From NCBI GenBank assembly GCA_022510465.1, contig JAFLTJ010000016.1, positions 1 to 41,488 of the forward strand: a stretch of DNA of 41,488 nucleotides, in the 5' to 3' direction. The position numbers and the translations under genes are program-made. Origin of the DNA: Muribaculaceae bacterium (GTDB lineage Bacteria > Bacteroidota > Bacteroidia > Bacteroidales > Muribaculaceae). Of this stretch, positions 8,906 through 17,505 are shown in pieces. The notes under the pieces are model-generated. The model was not told where the DNA came from, ran no database searches, and saw nothing but the letters and a program-made list of their open reading frames with translations. The first letter of the stretch is position 1. The number at the start of each line of letters is the position of its first letter.

Positions 8906-10963
8906 TTACTTCTTATAATTCGTTATACCCCTATTAAGGAACTCTGTAAACTTGGGTATATTCTCATCGTAGGAGAACGGACCTGAAATCAGCTCGCCGT
9001 CGTTGTTCAGAATGACATAATAAGGCTGGGCATTGGCACTGAACTTATAGCGTTGCAGGTAGCTCCAGCGGTCACCGTAAGTCTTAAGTACAATATCACG
9101 GCCATTTTCCTGAACTGTTATAGGTTGTGGAAGCGCTTTCTTCTCATCAACCATAAGCTTGATTACTACAAAGTTATCAGTGATAGTACTGTGCACACCG
9201 GCATCGTCAAGAACGGCACCCTCCATTTTGCGACAGTTGACGCATCCATACCCCGAGAAATCAATTAACACCGGTTTGCCCTCGCGCTCGGCGGCCTTCA
9301 TACCCTCGTCATAGTCGTCATATTCAACAAACTCATGGCCATATAAATTGAAATCCTGAGTGAACAGAGGCGGAACAAAAGCGCTCACCCCTTTCAACGG
9401 AGCGCCCCAAAGACCCGGAAGGAGATACAGGCTGAACGACAGCGATATAAGAGCCAAAAAGAATCGTAATGTTCCAATACTGCTATCAGCCTTGCCATAG
9501 TGTTTAAAATTAAACTTGCCAAGCAGATACAGCGCCAACAGGAGGAATATGGCTATCCATAATACGATAAACACCTCGCGGTCAAGTATATGCCAGCCGT
9601 AGGCCAAATCGGCAACCGATAAAAACTTCAACGACAGAGCCAACTCGATAAATCCGAGGACAACCTTGACGGTATTCATCCATGCACCCGATTTTGGCGT
9701 ACTCTGAAGAAGAGACGGAAACATGGCAAACAGACAGAACGGGATTGCGAGCGCCAGCGAAAAACCAAACATACCTATTGCCGGCCCGAGCTTGTCACCC
9801 GAACTCGCCGCCTCTACAAGCAAAGTTCCAATAATCGGACCTGTACATGAAAATGACACGAGAGTGAGCGTAAACGCCATAAAGAAAATACTCAGCATAC
9901 CGGTAGTATTTTCGGCCGTTCGGTCCATCTTGTTACTCCATGACTCCGGTAGCTTTATATCAAAAGCCCCAAAGAAAGAGATTGCAAAAACAACGAGTAA
10001 CAGGAAGAAAATAATATTACATACAGCACTGGTTGACAATGCATTGAGCGAGCTTGCACCAAAAATTCCCGTAATAATCAAACCCAAAGCCAAGTATATC
10101 ACAATAATTGAAACGCCATAAATCGAAGCATCAATTATCGAGCGGGTACGCGATTGGCCCTTTTTAAGGAAAAAGCTGACAGTTAACGGAATCATTGGCC
10201 ATACACAAGGAGTCAGCAACGCAACAAATCCACCTATAAAGCAGGTAATGAATATCCACCAAAGGGATGAAGTAGAGCTGCCGGCCTGTTCGCCCTGCGA
10301 GCTATATGTCACGGGATTCCATAGCGAGTTGTGACTTGTTGCCGTTGTGTCTACCGTTAGCGCCACAACATCTGCAACAGTATCGTTTTCGGCAACCGAT
10401 GTATCCTCGGCAACCTGCGTGTCATTTTTGTCATTTTTATCCTTTTCAGCGGGAGTTTCCTCCTTTACCGGAGACTTAATTATTGCAGTTCCCGAAAGAG
10501 CGATTGGTTCGCGCGTGGGAGGAATGCAATTTTCATTATTGCAGGCCGAGAAAACTATTGTGCCGTCAATTGAGAACTTCTCCTTTGTGGCAGTAAAAGG
10601 CTGTGACAGCTCTACCCCGCCGGTCCACCAGCTTAGCTCGGCATCAAAGATATTATCATATTCTCTGTGGGCGGCTTTATTAGCTTTCCATCCACCTTTA
10701 AGTTTCACACCATCAAGTTTTTCCCACGTCACAGACAAAGGCGTAGGCCCGATTGATGCGCTAAAGTCGGCCGAATACAAATGCCACCCTCGGTTGATTG
10801 TAGCCTTCATAACCACCTCTCCGTTAACGTCATCAATCATATTTACCGACGTGGCCCACTTCACAGGCTGAAACATCTGAGCGTAAGCCACAGATATTGA
10901 GCCCAATACAATCAAAACAGAGAGTGATAACACTCTTGATATAAGAGAACTGTATCTATTCAT
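8906..10963 (-). CDS. dsbD: DsbD-type thiol:disulfide interchange protein
   Basis: An inner-membrane reductase that passes electrons from cytoplasmic thioredoxin to periplasmic thiol proteins. The 685 residues contain all three expected parts. A signal peptide ending near AYAQ (residue 29) is followed by an N-terminal DsbD-alpha-like domain with the Cys pair in ACNNENCIPP (about 140-146). A linker rich in Asp, Glu and Thr comes next. The membrane domain (about 230-520) has Cys in LTPCVWPMIPL and SFSCTGPIIG, and a C-terminal thioredoxin domain has the CxxC motif YGCVNCRKM (near 574). It is a single-gene unit, divergent from the T9SS cargo gene and convergent with the DUF2400 gene. The six redox cysteines look intact. 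The exact periplasmic clients are unknown. Confidence 0.93.
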   Translation of the reverse strand: MNRYSSLISRVLSLSVLIVLGSISVAYAQMFQPVKWATSVNMIDDVNGEVVMKATINRGWHLYSADFSASIGPTPLSVTWEKLDGVKLKGGWKANKAAHREYDNIFDAELSWWTGGVELSQPFTATKEKFSIDGTIVFSACNNENCIPPTREPIALSGTAIIKSPVKEETPAEKDKNDKNDTQVAEDTSVAENDTVADVVALTVDTTATSHNSLWNPVTYSSQGEQAGSSTSSLWWIFITCFIGGFVALLTPCVWPMIPLTVSFFLKKGQSRTRSIIDASIYGVSIIVIYLALGLIITGIFGASSLNALSTSAVCNIIFFLLLVVFAISFFGAFDIKLPESWSNKMDRTAENTTGMLSIFFMAFTLTLVSFSCTGPIIGTLLVEAASSGDKLGPAIGMFGFSLALAIPFCLFAMFPSLLQSTPKSGAWMNTVKVVLGFIELALSLKFLSVADLAYGWHILDREVFIVLWIAIFLLLALYLLGKFNFKHYGKADSSIGTLRFFLALISLSFSLYLLPGLWGAPLKGVSAFVPPLFTQDFNLYGHEFVEYDDYDEGMKAAEREGKPVLIDFSGYGCVNCRKMEGAVLDDAGVHSTITDNFVVIKLMVDEKKALPQPITVQENGRDIVLKTYGDRWSYLQRYKFSANAQPYYVILNNDGELISGPFSYDENIPKFTEFLNRGITNYKK

Positions 10964-11001
10964 TACTTTAATATCTGTCCGGAGATTTCAAAATTGTTGT
11001 G

Positions 11002-11009
11002 CAAATATA
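11002..11009 (-). promoter_or_regulatory. Possible -7 element for dsbD
   Basis: Read on the minus strand this is TATATTTG, an exact TAnnTTTG match 38 nt upstream of the dsbD start. A second near-match, CATATTTG, lies at 11012-11019. No TTTG is present at the -33 distance for either, so the call is tentative. Confidence 0.4.
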
Positions 11010-11095
11010 CACAAATATGGATTATCATTACGCTTTTCTCCCATTTAATTGCGAAATCAACACATTCATCTGAATAAATTATGCCGGGACAAGGC

Positions 11096-11127
11096 TTGTT
11101 TTTGATTGATTTTTTTTTGTATTTTTG
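11096..11127 (+). promoter_or_regulatory. Promoter of the type B CTD cargo gene
   Basis: TTG (11096-11098), 21 nt, then TATTTTTG (11120-11127), fitting the Bacteroidota -33/-7 pattern with a full TAnnTTTG. It lies only 28 nt before ATG 11155. This puts the track's upstream start at 11125 inside the promoter and excludes it. Confidence 0.65.
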
Positions 11128-11154
11128 CGTTTTAAAGCTGTTAAACTTTTTGTC

Positions 11155-12462
11155 ATGTATAGGTATATTCTCTCGATAATTCAGATAATCGCTGTTTCTC
11201 TGACTGTTCATGGTGCCATAAAGGTTGATGGAAGCCAGTTTAAGGTCATAACCGAAAAACCGGATGCGTCGACCGGGCTTGACGAGGTTGTTGTTGTGTA
11301 TAACACGGAAGGGGTAAAACTGTCGTACACGTCAACATCATCGACGACGGTGAAATGGTCGAAATTCGGGAATATGGGTGGCGGATATGCCGAGCCGATA
11401 ACATCGGTAACATACTCCGGGCTGACATCGACAATCGACGCATCAAAAGAGGATGCCGGATATATCATCGAGGATACCGGTAGGTTTTACTATTTTTGGG
11501 TTGTAAATTATGCCAATCACTACATGACGGCCAATAATCTGACCGTAGGTCCTGAATCGGATTGCTCAATGGCACAGTTACTTTTTTCGGGCACAGCCGG
11601 CCATATCTACTATTACAGCATAAACGGCCGCCAAATGGAGTTGAGTCGCGATATTGAGATTGCCTACAATACGCTCCGATTTGACGAGAACACGGAATAT
11701 TATCGTTTGGAACCGGTATCGGAGCTGTTGTCGTCTATTTCGGGAGAGTCAATCCACATTCCGTCACCGCTATGCAACACGACGTTCAGCCTTACCGGGG
11801 ACCGTTTTTTGAAAGCGTGGGGTAAACAGGTTTCAATAACATCCAACGAAATGAATGCAATGGCCGTTGAGGCTACAACCCGGGCCACAGAGGAGCTTAG
11901 GGATGTTCCGAATGAAAAACGGGCCGAAAACGGGGATGCCATGGGAGGCTCGGCGCCATGTGAAGTAAGATTCCGAGCCGAGGTTACCGACGCTGCTGTT
12001 TTTACGGAATGGCAATTCTCACAGACTCAGGATTTTGAGGAGATAACTCTCAGAATGAGCGAAAAAGAGGTAGATTATACGTTCAGAGAGGAGGGCAACA
12101 CGTACGTGAGGTTTGTGTGCGCCAACTCAAGCGGTAGCTGCGAATATTATGGGGATGTGTACACGATAAGCATTGGCGAGAGTGCGCTTGATTGTCCGAA
12201 TGCGTTTTCTCCGGGAGCCTCGGAGGGGGTTAATGACGAGTGGCGAGTCAGCTACAAATCTATTGTAAGTTTTGAATGCCACATATTCAATCGAGCCGGA
12301 GTGAAGATGATTTCGTTGACCGACCCGTCGCAGGGATGGGATGGAAAATATGGCGGTAAGGTTGTGCCTGCCGGCGTGTATTTTTATGTAATCAAGGCAA
12401 TGGGAGCCGATGGAAAGGAATATAAGTTAAGCGGAGATATTAATGTCATCAATTACAAATAA
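11155..12462 (+). CDS. Secreted T9SS cargo protein with type B (CHU_C/gliding-motility) C-terminal domain
   Basis: The start is taken at ATG 11155 because the promoter -7 box ends at 11127. The 435-residue product has a signal peptide (MYRYILSIIQIIAVSLTVHGA), a unique N-terminal half of about 200 residues that I do not recognise, an Ig/PKD-like beta segment (about 265-340) and a C-terminal domain from about 347. The last reads CPNAFSPGASEGVNDEWRV, then IFNRAGVKMI, GWDGKYGGKVVPAGVYFYVI and a final SGDINVINYK. This is the TIGR04131/PF13585 'gliding motility-associated' domain, the type B sorting signal of the type IX secretion system. The protein should cross the outer membrane through SprA, whose gene is in this window. 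A lytic transglycosylase gene follows 53 nt downstream; whether they are cotranscribed is not clear. The role of the mature region is unknown. Confidence 0.82.
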   Translation: MYRYILSIIQIIAVSLTVHGAIKVDGSQFKVITEKPDASTGLDEVVVVYNTEGVKLSYTSTSSTTVKWSKFGNMGGGYAEPITSVTYSGLTSTIDASKEDAGYIIEDTGRFYYFWVVNYANHYMTANNLTVGPESDCSMAQLLFSGTAGHIYYYSINGRQMELSRDIEIAYNTLRFDENTEYYRLEPVSELLSSISGESIHIPSPLCNTTFSLTGDRFLKAWGKQVSITSNEMNAMAVEATTRATEELRDVPNEKRAENGDAMGGSAPCEVRFRAEVTDAAVFTEWQFSQTQDFEEITLRMSEKEVDYTFREEGNTYVRFVCANSSGSCEYYGDVYTISIGESALDCPNAFSPGASEGVNDEWRVSYKSIVSFECHIFNRAGVKMISLTDPSQGWDGKYGGKVVPAGVYFYVIKAMGADGKEYKLSGDINVINYK

Positions 12463-12515
12463 ATTATTCATCAATCGATATAAGGTTGAATTTTAACGTT
12501 TTAAACGATTATATT

Positions 12516-13457
12516 ATGAAACAATTATATGCAGGAATAATAATCGCCACATTGTCGTGGATGCTGACGAGCCCTATTACAGCCGCAGGCCCGCGCAACA
12601 GCTATTCAAATGTTGTCAATCCTGAAATACCGATGGAGGTTGAGTTTGCCGGGCAGAAGATAAGCCTTGACCGTGTAGACATGATGGAGCGCCTTGACCG
12701 GGAGTTGACCTCGATGGTATATACACATGGCAATACCCTATTGACAATCAAACGGGCCAATCGGTTGTTTCCGGTCATGGCACCGATATTGAAAGAAAAC
12801 GGGGTGCCGCTGGACCTTCTATATCTTGCATGCATCGAAAGTACGCTTGACATCCGGGCTGTTTCGGCAGCAAAAGCAGCGGGACTGTGGCAATTTATGC
12901 CTGAGACAGGGCGTCAATATGGACTTGAAGTAAATGAATATGTTGACGAGCGTTACCACACCGAGAAAGCGACCTTGGCCGCATGCAAATATTTGAAGGC
13001 GGCCTACTCAAAGTATGGCAACTGGGAGAGCGTTGCCGCAAGCTACAACGGAGGGATGGGGCGTATATCGTCGGAACTCACCAAGCAGGGCGTAAAATCG
13101 GCCTTTGACTTGTATCTGGTCAACGAAACCAATCGTTATATCTTCAGACTGATAGCACAAAAGATTATAATGGAGAATCCATCAAGCTATGGATTTCATT
13201 TGACAGAGGGGCAGCTGTATCAGCCAATTGAAACAATAGATGTTGAGGTTTCTAAACCGGTACCTGACTGGCAGCAATGGGCAATAGAGCGTGGTTTCAA
13301 TTATATGATTCTGCGTGAACTAAACCCATGGATTAGAGACCGTCAGCTTCCAAATAAGAGTGGCAAAACATATATAGTGAAACTACCTGCGAGCCAGGAT
13401 GCATTGAAACGCAGTCGCCAAAACGCCAGGGTTTACAATCCTAACTGGACCAAATGA
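12516..13457 (+). CDS. Secreted lytic murein transglycosylase (SLT/MltD-like)
   Basis: It cleaves the MurNAc-GlcNAc bond of peptidoglycan to give 1,6-anhydro ends. ATG 12516 gives a signal peptide (MKQLYAGIIIATLSWMLTSPITAAG) and 313 residues; the track's start at 12486 would add ten residues before it and is unlikely. The SLT domain spans about 95-220: the catalytic Glu is E108 in LACIESTLD, followed by KAAGLWQFMPETGRQYGL and the VAASYNGG motif. The C-terminal part (about 240-313) resembles the helical extension of MltD proteins, but I see no clear LysM repeat. The stop overlaps the uvrA start (ATGA), an odd functional pairing but a tight translational coupling. Periplasmic or outer-membrane inner-face location is inferred; there is no lipobox. 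Confidence 0.88.
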   Translation: MKQLYAGIIIATLSWMLTSPITAAGPRNSYSNVVNPEIPMEVEFAGQKISLDRVDMMERLDRELTSMVYTHGNTLLTIKRANRLFPVMAPILKENGVPLDLLYLACIESTLDIRAVSAAKAAGLWQFMPETGRQYGLEVNEYVDERYHTEKATLAACKYLKAAYSKYGNWESVAASYNGGMGRISSELTKQGVKSAFDLYLVNETNRYIFRLIAQKIIMENPSSYGFHLTEGQLYQPIETIDVEVSKPVPDWQQWAIERGFNYMILRELNPWIRDRQLPNKSGKTYIVKLPASQDALKRSRQNARVYNPNWTK

Positions 13458-16330
13458 AGACTAATTCGGAAGTCAATAAAGGTATATCCCCGGTAGCGAT
13501 GAATAGCGAAGACACCGAGGGTGAGTCACTTGTTGTTCTCGGGGCGAGAGAGAATAATCTGAAAGAGATTGATGTTGAGATTCCGCACAATGCCCTGACC
13601 GTTATAACAGGATTGAGTGGCAGCGGAAAGTCGTCGCTTGCGTTTGACACCATATACGCCGAGGGTCAACGTCGATATATAGAGACATTTTCCAGTTACG
13701 CCCGCAATATGCTTGGAAATCTGGAGCGACCTGACGTTGACAAGATTACCGGTCTAAGCCCTGTAATAGCTATAGAACAGAAGACTATTAACCGAAATCC
13801 GAGAAGTACAATCGGGACAACGACAGAGATATATGACTTTCTGCGACTTTTGTATGCACGTGTAGGAAAGGCGGTTAGCTATGTCTCGGGAAAACCGATG
13901 GTCAGATATACCGAGGAACGTATAGTCAATCTGATACTTGAGAAGTATACCGGCAGGAAGATATATATCCTGGCTCCGCTTGTAAAGAATCGCAAGGGGC
14001 ACTATAAGGAACTTTTTGAAAATTATCGCAAAAAAGGATTTCTGAACGTGCGTGTAGACGGCGAACTGCGCGAAATTACGTTCGGCATGAAGCTTGACCG
14101 ATACAAGAACCACGATATAGAGCTTGTGATTGACCGGCTAAAGGTTATGCCCAAAGATATTGAACGACTAAAGCAAACGGTATCGGATGCGCTACGGCAA
14201 GGGGATAAGCAGCTTGTAATATATGATGTGGATAGCTCAACGGCCGGTTACTATTCGCAAATGCTGATGGACCCTGAAACCGGTATCTCTTATCGGGAAC
14301 CATCTCCACATAACTTTTCGTTCAACTCACCCCAGGGCGCATGCAGCCGATGCAAAGGGCTGGGAGTTGTCAATATCGTAGACCATGACAAGATTATCCC
14401 CAAGCCTGAACTGTCGATATATGACGGCGGTATTGTTCCATTAGGTAAATATCGAAATTCAATGATATTCTGGCAGATTGACGCTATCTGTCAAAAGCAT
14501 GGTCACACGATAAAAACTCCGATAAAAGACCTTGGCGAGGAGGCTATGAATGATATACTCAACGGTACTCCTGAGCGTCTTACGGTCAAAAATGAGACGA
14601 TGAGCACTTCCAATTATTTTATGACCTACGAGGGGGTTGTAAAATACATTGTTACGCAACAGGAGGAAGACTCGTCGTCGGCAGCGCAAAAGTGGAGCGG
14701 ACAATTTTTCTCACAGGCAGTATGCCCTGAATGTAACGGAGACCGATTAAACCGCGAGGCACTTCATTTTTTCATTGACAACAGAAATATAGCCCAGTTG
14801 TGCCGCCTTGATATAAGTGAACTGCATGAATGGGCAACAACCGTAATAGAACGGCTCAGCGCGACCGACAAGGTGATAGCACGTGAAATACTGAAAGAGA
14901 TTTCCACGAGACTGAGATTTCTGGTAGATGTTGGATTGAGCTACCTGTCGCTGAACCGCAACTCGGCGACGCTTTCGGGAGGAGAAAGCCAACGTATACG
15001 CCTGGCAACACAGCTTGGCTCGGAACTGGTCAACGTGCTCTATATTCTTGACGAACCGAGTATAGGACTTCATCAGCGAGATAATACAAGACTGATAAGT
15101 TCGTTGAAACGACTGCGAGATGCATCTAACACAATAATCGTGGTAGAACACGACAAAGATATGATGCTTCACGCTGATTATATCGTTGATATCGGTCCCG
15201 GAGCCGGGAGGCGAGGCGGTGAGGTTGTTTATGCCGGGCCGGCAAAAGAGATGTTGAAAACCAATACATTAACAGCGTCATATCTCAATGGGACACGCGT
15301 CATAGAGATTCCCGCCCGACGCAAGGGTAACGGCAAGGTACTACAATTGCTTGGCGCATCGGGGCATAATCTACAGGACATAGATTTAACGCTTGAACTG
15401 GGTACTCTGACGTGTATAGCAGGCGTATCGGGAAGCGGAAAATCATCTCTAATCAATGGTACATTGCAACCCATACTAAGTCAACGTTTTTATCGTTCGC
15501 TACAGGCGCCACTCCCCTATCGTGAAATTATAGGAATTGAGAATATTGATAAGGTAGTTACGGTAGACCAATCACCATTAGGTCGCAGTCCGCGGTCAAA
15601 TCCTGCCACCTACACGGGAGTTTTCACCGACATCCGAGGATTGTTTGTAGGACTGCCCGAATCAAAGATACGCGGATACAAGGCGGGGCGCTTTTCTTTC
15701 AATGTTACCGGCGGCCGATGTGAAACATGCTCGGGAAACGGCTACAAGACGATAGAGATGAATTTCTTGCCGGATGTGTTAGTTCCGTGCGAGGTGTGTC
15801 ACGGAAAGCGATATAACCGGGAGACGCTTGAAGTTCGTTTCAAAGGGAAATCAATTGCCGATATTCTTGATATGACAATAAATCAGGCAGTTGAATTTTT
15901 TAAGCATCAACCAAAGATTCTGAAAAAAATTCAGGTGCTTCAAGATGTAGGATTGGGTTACATAAAACTTGGCCAGCCGTCGAGCACTCTTTCGGGAGGA
16001 GAGAATCAACGAGTAAAGCTGGCAACAGAACTCGCCAAACGAGATACCGGCAAAACTCTTTTTATACTTGACGAGCCAACAACGGGGCTGCACTTTGAAG
16101 ATATTAAGACGCTGCTTGGGGTGTTTAACCGTCTTGTTGACAAGGGTAATACCGTTTTAATTATCGAGCATAGTCTGGATGTGCTTAAATGTGCCGACCG
16201 AATTATCGATATGGGACCCGGAGGCGGAAAGGATGGCGGAAGAATAATTGCCGTTGGCACTCCCGAAGAGATAGCCAAGACCGACTCTCCGTCGGCACCA
16301 TACCTGCGAGCCGAACTCGGCATTGAATAG
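13454..16330 (+). CDS. uvrA: Excinuclease ABC subunit A
   Basis: Damage-recognition ATPase of nucleotide excision repair, acting as a dimer that loads UvrB. At 958 residues it is close to the usual 940-950. Two ABC modules are complete: Walker A GLSGSGKSSLAFD near residue 52 and GVSGSGKSSLING near 657, with signatures LSGGESQRIRLA and LSGGENQRVKLA and Walker B LYILDEPSIGLH and LFILDEPTTGLH. Zinc-module cysteines are present in CSRCKGLG with CPECNGDRL, and in CETCSGNGY with CEVCHGKRY. The start ATG overlaps the stop of the transglycosylase gene. The 35-nt gap to the next gene holds a near-match -7 box (CACCTTTG at 16342-16349), so a new transcript may begin there. Confidence 0.98.
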   Translation: MKTNSEVNKGISPVAMNSEDTEGESLVVLGARENNLKEIDVEIPHNALTVITGLSGSGKSSLAFDTIYAEGQRRYIETFSSYARNMLGNLERPDVDKITGLSPVIAIEQKTINRNPRSTIGTTTEIYDFLRLLYARVGKAVSYVSGKPMVRYTEERIVNLILEKYTGRKIYILAPLVKNRKGHYKELFENYRKKGFLNVRVDGELREITFGMKLDRYKNHDIELVIDRLKVMPKDIERLKQTVSDALRQGDKQLVIYDVDSSTAGYYSQMLMDPETGISYREPSPHNFSFNSPQGACSRCKGLGVVNIVDHDKIIPKPELSIYDGGIVPLGKYRNSMIFWQIDAICQKHGHTIKTPIKDLGEEAMNDILNGTPERLTVKNETMSTSNYFMTYEGVVKYIVTQQEEDSSSAAQKWSGQFFSQAVCPECNGDRLNREALHFFIDNRNIAQLCRLDISELHEWATTVIERLSATDKVIAREILKEISTRLRFLVDVGLSYLSLNRNSATLSGGESQRIRLATQLGSELVNVLYILDEPSIGLHQRDNTRLISSLKRLRDASNTIIVVEHDKDMMLHADYIVDIGPGAGRRGGEVVYAGPAKEMLKTNTLTASYLNGTRVIEIPARRKGNGKVLQLLGASGHNLQDIDLTLELGTLTCIAGVSGSGKSSLINGTLQPILSQRFYRSLQAPLPYREIIGIENIDKVVTVDQSPLGRSPRSNPATYTGVFTDIRGLFVGLPESKIRGYKAGRFSFNVTGGRCETCSGNGYKTIEMNFLPDVLVPCEVCHGKRYNRETLEVRFKGKSIADILDMTINQAVEFFKHQPKILKKIQVLQDVGLGYIKLGQPSSTLSGGENQRVKLATELAKRDTGKTLFILDEPTTGLHFEDIKTLLGVFNRLVDKGNTVLIIEHSLDVLKCADRIIDMGPGGGKDGGRIIAVGTPEEIAKTDSPSAPYLRAELGIE

Positions 16331-16365
16331 TTATTATTTTCCACCTTTGCAATAAATATAAGCCT

Positions 16366-17490
16366 ATGAAATTCAGCGACATACCGGGACATGACAACAT
16401 AAAAAAGCACCTTCGCAATTTGGTTGCCGACAACAATATTCCACACGCCTTGTTGCTGGAGGGTCCTTCTGGTATCGGTAAGTTTATGATTGCCAGGGCT
16501 TTTGCCCAATATATCCACTGCGAAAATCGAACAGACGGAGATTCGTGTGGGGTGTGCCCGTCGTGTGTTCAGCATCAATCATTCAACCACATAGATACTC
16601 ACTACGTTTATCCGGTGGTTAAAAATGACACTCATAAATCGCCTGTATCCAGCGATTATGCATCTGAATGGCTGGAGTTTATTACGGTCAATCCGTACAT
16701 GTCGTTTCCCCAATGGGTAACATTTTTTGACAAAAAGAATGCCAATCCCACTATATACGTGAGCGAAAGCAACGAGCTTATCCGCATGCTCAGCTATACA
16801 ACCCACGGGGCCCAATATAAGATAGTCATAGTTTGGCTGCCGGAGAAGATGAATGAAGAGGCTGCAAACAAAATACTGAAGATTCTGGAGGAACCGTTCC
16901 CCGATACGATATTCCTGCTCACGTCAAACGAGCCGGCAAAGATTCTCCCGACGGTGTATTCCCGAATGCGCCGCATCGAGGTAAAGCGTCTCAGCGATGA
17001 CGATGTAGCGACCTACCTAACGACTAATGAGGGTGTTAATCAGGTTGACGCTCATTCAATAGCCCATGTAGCCGAGGGGAGTATCACCAATGCAATCGAG
17101 CAATTGAATGTTGACAGCGACATGAGTGAATATCTTGAGTTGTTTACACAGCTGATGCGCAATGCGTATCAGCGTAAAGTTAAAGAGCTCAGAGAGTGGG
17201 CAAATAAACTGGACTCAATGGGTCGCGATAAACAGGTTAGGTTTTACGAATATTCCCAGCGCCTGATTCGCGAAAACTTCATTTATAATTTCGGCAATGC
17301 AGAGATTGTTTATATGAACAGAGCCGAAAGTGAGTTCAGCAGCCGGTTTGCCCGCTTTATTCACGAGCGAAATGCACAAGATATCTGCCTGGCAATGGAC
17401 TCAGCTATTACCGATATTATGGGTAACGCCAATGGCAAAATTGTCAATTTTGACATAGCCATCAGAATTATTTTCCTATTAAAACGATAA
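16366..17490 (+). CDS. holB: DNA polymerase III subunit delta' (clamp-loader)
   Basis: Non-hydrolysing stator of the clamp loader that helps open the beta clamp. The 374-residue AAA+ protein begins with PGHDNIKKHLRNLV and has a P-loop of GPSGIGKF near residues 34-41. The usual Thr/Ser after GK is Phe, consistent with delta' rather than the ATP-hydrolysing gamma/tau. A four-cysteine zinc module (CENRTDGDSCGVCPSC) follows. The sensor-1 region is FLLTSNEPAKILPTVYSRM. The SRC motif reads SRM, keeping the arginine finger and losing the Cys. The C-terminal helical collar (about 215-374) is poorly conserved, as expected. A 15-nt gap to the AddB-like gene suggests an operon of replication/repair genes with it and hemW. 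Confidence 0.9.
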   Translation: MKFSDIPGHDNIKKHLRNLVADNNIPHALLLEGPSGIGKFMIARAFAQYIHCENRTDGDSCGVCPSCVQHQSFNHIDTHYVYPVVKNDTHKSPVSSDYASEWLEFITVNPYMSFPQWVTFFDKKNANPTIYVSESNELIRMLSYTTHGAQYKIVIVWLPEKMNEEAANKILKILEEPFPDTIFLLTSNEPAKILPTVYSRMRRIEVKRLSDDDVATYLTTNEGVNQVDAHSIAHVAEGSITNAIEQLNVDSDMSEYLELFTQLMRNAYQRKVKELREWANKLDSMGRDKQVRFYEYSQRLIRENFIYNFGNAEIVYMNRAESEFSSRFARFIHERNAQDICLAMDSAITDIMGNANGKIVNFDIAIRIIFLLKR

Positions 17491-17505
17491 ATACGCCCTT
17501 CCCCT

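Noticed and set aside
10347-10871. 174-aa plus-strand ORF, Ser/Thr-rich, in the N-terminal part of dsbD
   Set aside because: Antisense to the acidic Thr/Asp linker and N-terminal domain of dsbD; no start signal or domain.
16006-16578. 190-aa minus-strand ORF across the uvrA end and holB start
   Set aside because: It spans two well-supported genes on the other strand and has no family features.
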